DNA of 13,255 bases from Methanobacteriota archaeon (GTDB lineage Archaea; Halobacteriota; Bog-38; Methanoflorentales; Methanoflorentaceae). A model generated the notes under the pieces. The model made no database searches, was not told the origin of the DNA, and saw only the letters and a list, made by a program, of their open reading frames with translations. The first letter of the stretch is position 1; every line of letters begins with the position of its first letter. Where the stretch lies: the NCBI GenBank assembly GCA_003170935.1, contig PMYA01000133.1, forward strand, positions 15,023 through 28,277, read 5' to 3'. The position numbers were made by a program, and so were the translations under genes. This document shows, one piece after another, positions 6,415 through 12,533 of this stretch.

Positions 6415-6591
6415 CTAAGGGCCTCCGAAACCACACGCGCATTGATATGGATTACTTAACTTCTTACATTTCTTACATCGCGTGATGATCTCGCCACACG
6501 ATGGGCAAGGATAGGATATGCTGCTGTCCTTTGCCATCCGTGCACCGCACGAAATACATGTCTTCTCCATATTTTCATCTTCTCCATTCAT
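6415..6591 (-). CDS. Small Zn-ribbon protein of the COG2888/HVO_2753 type
   Basis: This 58-residue protein has eight cysteines in four pairs: C12/C15 (CISCG), C29/C32 (CPSCG), C39/C42 (CKKC) and C51/C53 (CACGFGGP). This matches the archaeal family of small zinc-ribbon proteins predicted to bind RNA and act in translation. The gene nearly always precedes aEF-1beta, as here, with no gap between them. The start ATG at 6591 was chosen as the first in frame after a TAA upstream; a second ATG seven codons in would still keep all cysteines. Confidence 0.9.
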   Translation of the reverse strand: MNGEDENMEKTCISCGARMAKDSSISYPCPSCGEIITRCKKCKKLSNPYQCACGFGGP

Positions 6592-6662
6592 GTTTTAGTT
6601 GATAAGTGAGAATCACCCGAATTGGCTGTTTCTATTCTATAGAGAGCGATGACCTTTATTTA

Positions 6663-7265
6663 CTACTTTCGTCCGATAATCGTCGTGCCAATCGTTTCGT
6701 GTCCTTGGATAGCGTCGAGGACACGTTGGAAGTGCTGACCATTTACGACCGTGCAATCCAAGTTGAGCATTTCCAAGAGCCTCGGAAGTAACGCATCGAC
6801 GCACGTCTCCTCCTTGAGTTCGGGTGCCTCGACATGGGCTACTAGCTTTTTTGCAAAGATGATTCCATCGACGTCTGTTGCGATGACGAGATTGGCGTTG
6901 AGATAATGGGCAACCCACCCAGCGATAGAGTCGGAGGTGGCGTTCCAGGAGTGGGGTAACGGATCGCTTTCGTATAACATCTTAAACGGCAAAAGAATGT
7001 TTATTCCTCGCTGAAGGGCGTTTGTATCTTCTACCATGTTCGCTCCGGGAGCCGTCAGGTAAAAGGCGTACTGATTCATTGCGAGAATAGCCATCCAATG
7101 AGCGGTGGTTGCATTAATACGGTCCGAATAACGTCTGACAGTATCCGCAAATGGCCCCCCACCGGGTACGACGAGCACGTCCAACTGGGCATCAAGGAGG
7201 CATGTTATTAGGTCCTTGGAGACCGCGATCAAGCTGCCTCCTATCTTAAGCACCGTATGAGTCAT
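6663..7265 (-). CDS. mfnE: [5-(aminomethyl)furan-3-yl]methyl phosphate kinase MfnE (methanofuran synthesis)
   Basis: This 200-residue amino acid kinase-fold protein has LKIGGS (6-11) and VPGGGPFAD (33-41) for phosphate binding, HSWNATSDS (105-113) and the nucleotide-site ATDVDG (129-134), then CTVVNGQHFQRVLDAIQG near the C-terminus. This closely fits my memory of the methanococcal MfnE pattern (LLP.K.L...HSW..TSDS, IATDVDG, VVNG..PERV..I..G). MfnE phosphorylates the furan precursor of methanofuran, the first C1 carrier in methanogenesis and its reversal. The GAGGGTG sequence a few bases before the ATG fixes the start. Alternatives: another small amino acid kinase, such as a carbamate- or aspartokinase-like enzyme. 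Family assignment is firm; the exact substrate is a strong inference. Confidence 0.85.
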   Translation of the reverse strand: MTHTVLKIGGSLIAVSKDLITCLLDAQLDVLVVPGGGPFADTVRRYSDRINATTAHWMAILAMNQYAFYLTAPGANMVEDTNALQRGINILLPFKMLYESDPLPHSWNATSDSIAGWVAHYLNANLVIATDVDGIIFAKKLVAHVEAPELKEETCVDALLPRLLEMLNLDCTVVNGQHFQRVLDAIQGHETIGTTIIGRK

Positions 7266-7457
7266 CTAACACCCTCTAAGACAGTTTGTTTAAAAGAAGC
7301 GCCAGAGAATTATCATTTTTTTGCTACAACTGTAGGTAGGGCGGCTAGTATAAACTATCGGTAAATCCAATTCGCACTACCCACTTAGCGTTCATCACTG
7401 CTTCAGACGCTCGGTTGATCCTAGTAACACGTTACATGAAATCTGTTTTGTTCGCTA

Positions 7458-7610
7458 TTATACTCGAATTTGTGAGATTATCCATCGCCAAATCTGTTTG
7501 TGCGCATCAACATAGACGACTTTCATGCCAGAAACGTGATCAAATATTTTGGGATGAGCATCTCTAGTCGTTATACTTCCAGAGCCGCGCAGTCTGCAAT
7601 CTATTGTCAC
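7458..7610 (-). CDS. Possible small ORF or gene remnant divergent from UbiA
   Basis: A minus-strand frame is open from about 7706 to a TAA-TAG double stop at 7455-7460. The first usable start is GTG at 7610, giving 50 residues: TIDCRLRGSGS, then HPKIFDHVSGMKVVYVDAHK and WRWIISQIRV. The alternation of hydrophobic and polar residues looks protein-like, but I recognise no family. The frame continues upstream into the 5' end of the UbiA gene on the other strand, which argues against a full gene. A chance open frame of this length is not rare. Confidence 0.2.
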   Translation of the reverse strand: MTIDCRLRGSGSITTRDAHPKIFDHVSGMKVVYVDAHKQIWRWIISQIRV

Positions 7611-7636
7611 TGTGGGAGTGTGAGATGAGAACTTAC

Positions 7637-7643
7637 TTATAGG
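7637..7643 (+). promoter_or_regulatory. Weak TATA-like element for the UbiA gene
   Basis: TTATAGG lies about 30 bases before the ATG at 7670. A transcript starting about 25 bases downstream would begin just before that ATG and after the one at 7655, which favours the downstream start. Confidence 0.3.
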
Positions 7644-7669
7644 CGATATTCCAGATGCATCTGAGACAG

Positions 7670-8548
7670 ATGCGACTGAGTGAGAAATTACGAGCTTATG
7701 CCTCGCTTATGCGGCTGCCTTATATACTCGCACTTAGCTTTTTGTGCGTTCTTTTTACCGTGACCTTTCAAAAAGGATCGTGCGACCCCGCGCTGATTGG
7801 TTTAGCCGTTATCGCAGTTGCGTTCACATGTGCGGGAGGCTCGGCTATAAACGATTATTGCGACCGTGATTCAGACGCGCTTACGCATCCAGAAAGGCCC
7901 CTCTCTGCAAATCAGATATCTCCCGCACGCGCCGCGCAGTTTTCTGCGCTGACGTTTTTTGTGGCGCTCGGGGTCTCGCTTACGATAAACTTCATTGCCT
8001 TTGGAATAGTTGCAATCAATGTCCTGCTTTTCATTATCTATTCGCGTGTAATAAAGCGACTTTCTGGGTTCGTGAGCAACTTGTTGATGGGGTATTTGGG
8101 AGCAACGATTGCCCTTTTTTCAGGAGCCGTGGTATTTCAAACAATTAACGCAGCATCGTTATCGTTCGTTGGTTTGATTGCCGGAGGCGCGATAGGATTG
8201 AACGTTCTAAAAGACATTTTGACCTTAGAGGGAGATCTTAAAGTGGGGTATCCCACCCTTGCTGCAACACGTGGTATACGTGTAGCATCGATCGTCGGCG
8301 CTCTTTTCCTCCTTTTTTCTGTAATAACGTCGCCATTGCCATTTTTTGTAGGAGTTGTCAGTGTCGCCTACTTGTTTCCTATTTCCGTTTGGGGGGGCGT
8401 CGCGGTCGTTTTTTCCCTGGCCCTCCTGAAAGCATCTAATACCGAAAATGTGATAGAACGGCTGAGGATCTTCACGATATACTGGCCGTATGTCGTCGGG
8501 GTCGCCGGCGTCGCTTACATAGTGCCCTTCATGGTCTGGGGCGCTTAA
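7670..8548 (+). CDS. UbiA-family prenyltransferase, probable digeranylgeranylglyceryl phosphate synthase
   Basis: This integral membrane prenyltransferase has about eight to nine hydrophobic segments. The first catalytic motif is NDYCDRDSD, followed by HPERPLSANQIS, where the usual NDxxDxxxD binds Mg-pyrophosphate. The second is KDILTLEGD followed by KVGYPTLAATRG, matching the KDIEDVEGD..GA.TLP pattern of archaeal DGGGP synthases but with Thr replacing the middle Asp. The enzyme adds the second geranylgeranyl chain to glycerol phosphate during archaeal ether lipid synthesis. The ATG at 7670 is preferred (292 residues, starting MRLSEKLRAY); an in-frame ATG at 7655 adds five residues. Substrate may differ: UbiA enzymes also make quinones and methanophenazine. 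The methyltransferase follows 41 bases downstream. Confidence 0.85.
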   Translation: MRLSEKLRAYASLMRLPYILALSFLCVLFTVTFQKGSCDPALIGLAVIAVAFTCAGGSAINDYCDRDSDALTHPERPLSANQISPARAAQFSALTFFVALGVSLTINFIAFGIVAINVLLFIIYSRVIKRLSGFVSNLLMGYLGATIALFSGAVVFQTINAASLSFVGLIAGGAIGLNVLKDILTLEGDLKVGYPTLAATRGIRVASIVGALFLLFSVITSPLPFFVGVVSVAYLFPISVWGGVAVVFSLALLKASNTENVIERLRIFTIYWPYVVGVAGVAYIVPFMVWGA

Positions 8549-8589
8549 TACCATTTACAAAGAAACAGCCAACACTTAGCTGATGAAAA

Positions 8590-9507
8590 ATGGAACAACG
8601 GGTAGCAAAACGTAGCGACAATCTGGAGTCATCTCTTAATCAGGTGCGAAACGTATTTGACGTTTCCAATATTCTCGAAAAACGACAAGCAAGGCCGCAG
8701 ATCATCCATTACTATTTCATCAACAGGCTAACGCTGCTTTTTTACAATTCTCACGGGTTTTTTCACTATGGGATCAGTTACGACGGGAAATACAAGAAGG
8801 ATGATCATAAAGAGCACGCACGAATAATCGAGCGTTATATACGAGAGAGAGACGCCAAAAAAGTAATGGAGCTCGGATCTGGATTAGGTCCAAACATCGC
8901 ATTCCTCGCGCGCCGTAATCCTAACGTCGTATTCGACGGAGTTGATTTGTCCAACAAGCCTCTGAACCGTAATACAACGCCGCCGAACGCGTTTTTTTAT
9001 TTTGGTGACTTCCACCACTTAAGTCAATTTGAGGACGATTCGTACGATATTATCTACATCATTGAGGCTTTATGCTATGCGACCGACAAGTCGCGAGTCC
9101 TTCACGAAGCTAGGAGGAAACTACGAACAGGCGGGCTTTTGATCGTCTTCGACGGGTATCAACGAAACCGTGTTGAACCGCTGAACCCCTCTGAGGGGGT
9201 TATGTGGAGGCTTATATCAAAGAGCCTTGCATGTGAGACGATTGAGTATGTGCAAGTGGTTGAAGACTACATGCGAAAAGAGTTTTCTATAACTGAAGTT
9301 AAGGACCTCACTCAGTGCGTATTGCCATCTCTCTTCAGGTTTAAGCGTTTAGCGCGTTTTTACTTCCGCCGCCCAACCTTAGCACGAGCAGTCAACACGT
9401 TTGTCCCACATGACGTTGTAAAGAATACTATCCATATACTCCTTTTGCCAATAAGCGTAGAAAGACACGTAGGGTGTTATTACATGCACGTGCTACAAAA
9501 GGAGTAG
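8590..9507 (+). CDS. Class I SAM-dependent methyltransferase (sterol/tocopherol methyltransferase-like)
   Basis: The 305-residue protein has a basic N-terminal helical extension and a Rossmann methyltransferase core. Motif I is VMELGSGLGPN (92-102), with an acidic residue in FDGVDLS (115-121). DDSYDIIYIIEALCYATD (149-166) is followed by LRTGGLLIVFDGY (178-190). HYGISYDG (59-66) ahead of the core and the IEALCYATD sequence resemble sterol and gamma-tocopherol methyltransferases, which act on isoprenoid lipids. The ATG at 8590 is fixed because other nearby frames stop quickly. It probably shares a transcript with the UbiA gene. I infer a lipid or prenylated cofactor substrate; the C-terminal 100 residues are not assigned. 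Confidence 0.8.
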   Translation: MEQRVAKRSDNLESSLNQVRNVFDVSNILEKRQARPQIIHYYFINRLTLLFYNSHGFFHYGISYDGKYKKDDHKEHARIIERYIRERDAKKVMELGSGLGPNIAFLARRNPNVVFDGVDLSNKPLNRNTTPPNAFFYFGDFHHLSQFEDDSYDIIYIIEALCYATDKSRVLHEARRKLRTGGLLIVFDGYQRNRVEPLNPSEGVMWRLISKSLACETIEYVQVVEDYMRKEFSITEVKDLTQCVLPSLFRFKRLARFYFRRPTLARAVNTFVPHDVVKNTIHILLLPISVERHVGCYYMHVLQKE

Positions 9508-9528
9508 TGGTTCCCACCGTTGCTGATC

Positions 9529-9539
9529 TACTTTTTAAG
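9529..9539 (+). terminator. Possible T-rich terminator after the methyltransferase
   Basis: CTACTTTTTAA follows the methyltransferase stop by about 20 bases. Archaeal termination commonly occurs at T runs without a hairpin. The run is short (five T), and the gene to the right converges here, so a terminator is expected. Position is a guess within the 77-bp gap. Confidence 0.3.
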
Positions 9540-9584
9540 TTAGTGAACAGAATTTGTTGGAGCACTAGCATTCTGAATGTGAGC

Positions 9585-10436
9585 TCAAGATTTCTGATAA
9601 CCTTTTGGAGGGCCCTGCTTTTGCAGCTCTCTTATCCGCTCCTCTGCAGGGATTGACTGTTCCCACAACATTTCAAAGGTGGCTGTGAGATACTCTGCGT
9701 ACTTCGGGTCATCGGCCCACAGCAATGAGATAGGTTCATTCAGTGAGATACGGTTGATATCGACGTTTATTGCACTAACGCAATGTTTCCGGTCGACCAC
9801 CGCGAAAAATACCCCTCCGTATGCATTGTAGTGCCGTAAATCTTCGCCAATGTCGAGGACCTCTTGAGCGGGCGCGATATCCGCGTAATTAATATCACTA
9901 ATGCCCCTGACAGACCCCCCTCCCTCGATGACTTTTTTGACTTCCGCGTTTATGCCGAACAGGGCGCTTATCTCCAGCGTAACCGCAGGAACTACATACA
10001 AGAATCCTTCTTTTGTCGAAGATGTGAGAGTAACGGTAGTAGCGACGAATTCCTTTACACTCTTTATGATCTTGAACGTAGAAACCTCATCAGAGGGGCG
10101 AAAGAGCTGCTGCTTTGACAGCTCCTGCAGTTCTCGTTTTCGTGTCTCCATCTCGCGCAGTTCGCTCTCATGCTTATTGAGTGCTGCGCCGAGCGCTGTC
10201 TCGAGGTCTACGGCCGAATAAAGTGTAGGTGAATCGAGCGAGGGACGCACCATGCCCTTCTCGATTAACTCAGTAAGCGTCCGATGCACATCCTCTCGAT
10301 ACGTTCTTAATGACTTTGCGAGCGGCGACGGAGTCTTAGGGCCGTATTTAAGGAGGTAAAGATACGTTCTCGCCTCCTTCTCGCTGAGCCCAAACCCGAT
10401 CAGGCGCGTAATGAACTCTGCCTCGTCGTCCATCAT
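9585..10436 (-). CDS. TrmB-family transcriptional regulator, intact copy
   Basis: The 283-residue protein has an N-terminal winged helix-turn-helix (about 5-75) with the TrmB pattern LIGFGLSEKEARTYLYLLKYG, SPLAKSLRTYREDVHRTLTELIEKG and wing-like LYSAVDLE. A charged coiled coil follows (about 85-115). The C-terminal domain (about 120-275) resembles the sugar- or ligand-sensing part of TrmB-like regulators, with GGGSVRGISDINYAD and KHCVSAINVDIN. Two ATGs in tandem (10436, 10433) sit about 22-25 bases after a TATA box, suggesting a leaderless mRNA. It converges on the methyltransferase and has a near-identical partner at 12534-13255. Which genes it controls is unknown; the adjacent lipid genes are plausible targets. 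Confidence 0.9.
   Translation of the reverse strand: MMDDEAEFITRLIGFGLSEKEARTYLYLLKYGPKTPSPLAKSLRTYREDVHRTLTELIEKGMVRPSLDSPTLYSAVDLETALGAALNKHESELREMETRKRELQELSKQQLFRPSDEVSTFKIIKSVKEFVATTVTLTSSTKEGFLYVVPAVTLEISALFGINAEVKKVIEGGGSVRGISDINYADIAPAQEVLDIGEDLRHYNAYGGVFFAVVDRKHCVSAINVDINRISLNEPISLLWADDPKYAEYLTATFEMLWEQSIPAEERIRELQKQGPPKGYQKS
9607..10307. repeat. Direct repeat, left copy (intact regulator gene)
   Basis: This segment matches 12547-13255 in the same orientation. The first 355 bases (9607-9961) are identical; differences then cluster in 9962-9983 and 10170-10188 and at the right limit (10302-10306). The left boundary is sharp: sequences before GGAGGGCCCTGC differ completely. The repeat holds almost all of the regulator gene except its first 40-odd codons and last few. 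Confidence 0.95.
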
Positions 10437-10454
10437 AGCAGATGTGAAACACGA

Positions 10455-10463
10455 GTTAATAAG
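10455..10463 (-). promoter_or_regulatory. TATA box (and preceding A-rich element) for the intact TrmB-family gene
   Basis: CTTATTAAC on the minus strand, preceded by the A-rich CCAAAAG that fits a BRE, lies 22-25 bases before the tandem ATGs. That spacing predicts transcription beginning at or next to the start codon, so the mRNA is probably leaderless. Confidence 0.55.
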
Positions 10464-10721
10464 CTTTTGGCGTGTCTAAGTCGCTTCTTAGTTCGTGAGC
10501 TTCTGCGAAATAGCTGTGATTGGACGAGACGTGCGGTGGCGTTTCACAAGAAGTGGTATTTGTATTGTGAAAATATGGCAAGCGCCCGTCCTAAGTGCAA
10601 CCGATGCGCCGCAACGAAGGATGACACAGCTAGTGTGATGAAGCAGTGGGAACATTCGGCGCTCTAGTTAAGGTTTGTCTAAAAAGGGGGCTAGCTTAAA
10701 ACAAGATTGCCATAAGTCCTA

Positions 10722-10734
10722 CGGTTTCAAACCG
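10722..10734. repeat. Perfect short palindrome, possible regulator operator
   Basis: CGGTTTCAAACCG is a perfect inverted repeat with six-base arms around a central C. It stands in the noncoding gap between the TrmB-family gene and the geranylgeranyl reductase. TrmB-type regulators bind palindromic sites, so it might be an operator, but it occurs only once in the window and sits far from both start codons. Confidence 0.3.
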
Positions 10735-10848
10735 AAATTTCCTAAAACGCGGAGGAAGTTGCTTTGTCAACACCAAATATCCGTTTTTCGCGTAGATTGA
10801 TCCTTGCACGCTTTGTCGAAGACGGAGAGTGATACTGGCACAGATCAA

Positions 10849-10873
10849 CTCAGCGGTAGATTTTACCACTGAG
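10849..10873. other. Hairpin downstream of the geranylgeranyl reductase
   Basis: CTCAGCGGT (10849-10857) pairs with ACCACTGAG (10865-10873) over nine positions with one wobble, around the loop AGATTTT. It is about 110 bases beyond the reductase stop on the minus strand. It could mark the 3' end of that transcript, though no clear T run follows. Confidence 0.3.
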
Positions 10874-10982
10874 AAGTCATTTAGCTAATGTTCCCATCTC
10901 GGGCGAGTGCTGTTACTCCTTCGCTGAAACGCGGCGCGATCACGCTTAAAGTAGTATGACGCGCTCCGTTGCAGTGAATCTT

Positions 10983-12203
10983 TTAGTTATCTTTCAGGAG
11001 CACGTCTGTTAGTTCTTTTAAGTGCGCCAGATTGTACATAATAAGAAGAACCTTCGGATTCACTACAACTAACCGCTTCGCTAAACCTGCAAAGCTCATT
11101 TCCTGAGGTTTTACGCCCTTGAATGTCTGGATAAGCTTATTGAGCTCATTGTCAGATAAGGTTACCATTAATTCTTTGATTTTATAGTTGTGGTGTTGCA
11201 ATTTACCGAAAAGTGCTCGATGTCTCTTGTTTTCATACTCCTTAAGGACTCGAACCGAAGAGTCTCGTTGTTGCACTGCTTTCCTTGCAACGTTGCCTGC
11301 TATTTTTCCTCCTTCCATTGCGCTAATAATGCCACTGCCGCTAAGAGGATCACAATGGTGCGCAGCGTCACCCACCAACATCAGTCCGTTACATATTGTG
11401 GTTTTAAGCTCATCGCTACAGGGGCAGCTCCCCATGATTAGTCCAAGTTGTTGTCCCTCGGGGAATTGTTGCGAGACAAAATTATTTAGATAATCTATAG
11501 GTCGGCTTCCGCTTATCATGCTCGTTAGCATGCCAATCCCTACGTTTGCGAGCTTTTCACCCTTAGGAAAAACCCAAGCATAACCTCCTGGTGCTCGCGA
11601 GCCGACGTAGATTTCACAGAAATCTTCTACCACGTCGATATCGGCCATTAGATACTGAGCAGCTGTCCCAACGTCTTTAAGCTTAAGCGCAGAATTAATT
11701 CCCGCCCACCTGCCGATCTGTGACTCCACTCCATCTGCGCCTATCACAACTTTTGAGCGTACCTCGAGATCTTCGCCAAGTCTGTTGATTTTGACGCCCT
11801 TTACTAACCCGTCTTCCGCTATGAGCCCTGTAGCACGGGTGTGCACCATAACGTCTGCACCGACCCGCGCCGCGTCTTTCGCAAGCTCGCTGTCGAAAAT
11901 CTTGCGTTCAAGGATGTAAGCCAGCTCGCCCTCGATGCCTAACGCCTCCGCTGATATCTCAAGCATCGTACCATCGGGAGCGAAGATTCTGTACCCGCGG
12001 ATATAACTGGAAATCCACTTCTTATCGGGGTGCGCGAATTCCAAGAACGGACTTTTAAGCACGCCCTCGGCGCAGCGCACCGGCGAACCTATCTCTTGAC
12101 GCTTCTCAATCAGCAGCACATCACATTCCTCAGCAGCCGTACGAGCTGCTGTGGATCCTCCTGGCCCCGCTCCAACAACAACGACGTCATACTCTTCCCT
12201 CAC
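10983..12203 (-). CDS. Geranylgeranyl reductase family FAD protein (archaeal lipid saturation)
   Basis: This flavoprotein of about 406 residues saturates the geranylgeranyl chains of archaeal membrane lipids. The FAD-binding start is YDVVVVGAGPGGSTAA, with LLIEKR ending the first fold unit. PVRCAEGV is the conserved cysteine-containing segment. VIGADGVESQIGRWAG, the substrate-pocket YAWVFPKG motif and LVGDAAHHCDPLSGSGI (second FAD contact) are all family hallmarks. The start is set to GTG at 12203, because AAGGTGGA lies just before it and the protein then begins six residues before the FAD strand; an upstream GTG at 12236 would add 11 poorly fitting residues. It lies between the two regulator copies. 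Related enzymes reduce quinone or methanophenazine side chains, so substrate is inferred. Confidence 0.92.
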   Translation of the reverse strand: MREEYDVVVVGAGPGGSTAARTAAEECDVLLIEKRQEIGSPVRCAEGVLKSPFLEFAHPDKKWISSYIRGYRIFAPDGTMLEISAEALGIEGELAYILERKIFDSELAKDAARVGADVMVHTRATGLIAEDGLVKGVKINRLGEDLEVRSKVVIGADGVESQIGRWAGINSALKLKDVGTAAQYLMADIDVVEDFCEIYVGSRAPGGYAWVFPKGEKLANVGIGMLTSMISGSRPIDYLNNFVSQQFPEGQQLGLIMGSCPCSDELKTTICNGLMLVGDAAHHCDPLSGSGIISAMEGGKIAGNVARKAVQQRDSSVRVLKEYENKRHRALFGKLQHHNYKIKELMVTLSDNELNKLIQTFKGVKPQEMSFAGLAKRLVVVNPKVLLIMYNLAHLKELTDVLLKDN

Positions 12204-12214
12204 TATTCCACCTT
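12204..12214 (-). promoter_or_regulatory. Ribosome binding site deciding the GTG start of the geranylgeranyl reductase
   Basis: AAGGTGGA on the minus strand (12207-12214), followed three bases later by GTG, resembles the archaeal AGGTGA consensus. It favours the GTG at 12203 over the GTG at 12236, which has only an A-run upstream. Confidence 0.55.
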
Positions 12215-12275
12215 CCACTGATGAGGCTGCCCGCACTTTTTTTGCATTTTTGTAGATAGCGAAGGTAAATGACTC

Positions 12276-12296
12276 GATTTAATCCTTGTTATATTC
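12276..12296 (-). promoter_or_regulatory. Candidate TATA boxes for the geranylgeranyl reductase
   Basis: GAATATAAC (12288-12296) and GGATTAAATC (12276-12285) on the minus strand lie 70-95 bases before the chosen GTG. Either would give a leader containing the GGTGG site. The rest of the 297-bp gap (12237-12533) between the reductase and the second regulator copy shows no gene, repeat or RNA that I can identify. Confidence 0.35.
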
Positions 12297-12533
12297 ATCG
12301 TCTTCCTGAATTATTCGTAGACCTGTTTTAAATCAAGTCTGATGCTCAGTAGCTGCCGTTTCGAAATTTGATTTGAGACCATTTTTAGAGAGTTTTTGAG
12401 GTTCCAACGGTGTTACAGCAACGTGGCTACTTTGCAACTCTCAGCGCTAACGATAGAGCCTCTCAAAACGAAGATCACAAAAAACAGTAAGTAAATTACG
12501 CAGTAGCGCGGGGATACGTTTTAATCCACGCTG

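Larger units (their letters stand above)
7266..7654. other. 389-bp region between mfnE and the UbiA gene; no confident gene
   Basis: This divergent gap contains the mfnE promoter side and the UbiA promoter side. GTTTAAAAG at 7288-7296 (minus CTTTTAAAC) is a possible TATA for mfnE, although it sits close to the ATG. A weak TTATAGG lies at 7637-7643 before UbiA. One short frame on the minus strand (7458-7610, possible GTG start) looks slightly protein-like and is listed separately. I see no RNA gene, inverted repeat or mobile element. Confidence 0.5.
10437..10982. other. 546-bp region between the regulator and geranylgeranyl reductase; no confident gene
   Basis: Besides the regulator promoter at its left end, the region holds a perfect 13-base palindrome CGGTTTCAAACCG (10722-10734) and a 9-bp hairpin (10849-10873). 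Short open frames exist on both strands: plus 10467-10667 (66 codons) and minus 10696-10869 (57 codons from a GTG). Neither has a recognisable motif, and such lengths are expected by chance. I see no mobile element ends of convincing length. Confidence 0.5.

Noticed and set aside
9864..10221. Plus-strand open frames opposite the intact regulator gene, repeated at 12804-13169
   Set aside because: They exist in both copies only because the DNA is duplicated. The minus-strand frame has clear domain features, while these have none.
10467..10667. 66-codon plus-strand frame with a KCNRC motif
   Set aside because: No recognisable family, no clear ribosome binding site, its start lies over the divergent promoter of the regulator, and a frame this long is expected by chance in a 546-bp gap.
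10722..10734. CRISPR repeat suspected from the palindrome
   Set aside because: It occurs only once, with no regularly spaced repeats anywhere in the window and no cas genes.
10696..10869. 57-codon minus-strand frame from a GTG, containing SIYAKNGYLVLTKQLPP
   Set aside because: Briefly suggested a transposase remnant, and its DNA near 10811-10830 loosely resembles part of the regulator gene (TTTGTCGAAGA), but the match is too short and the frames do not agree well.
10647..10896. 10-bp inverted repeats TGGGAACATT/AATGTTCCCA 250 bases apart, as ends of a small mobile element
   Set aside because: The match does not extend beyond ten bases, there is no flanking target duplication, and one such pair by chance in this region is not improbable.
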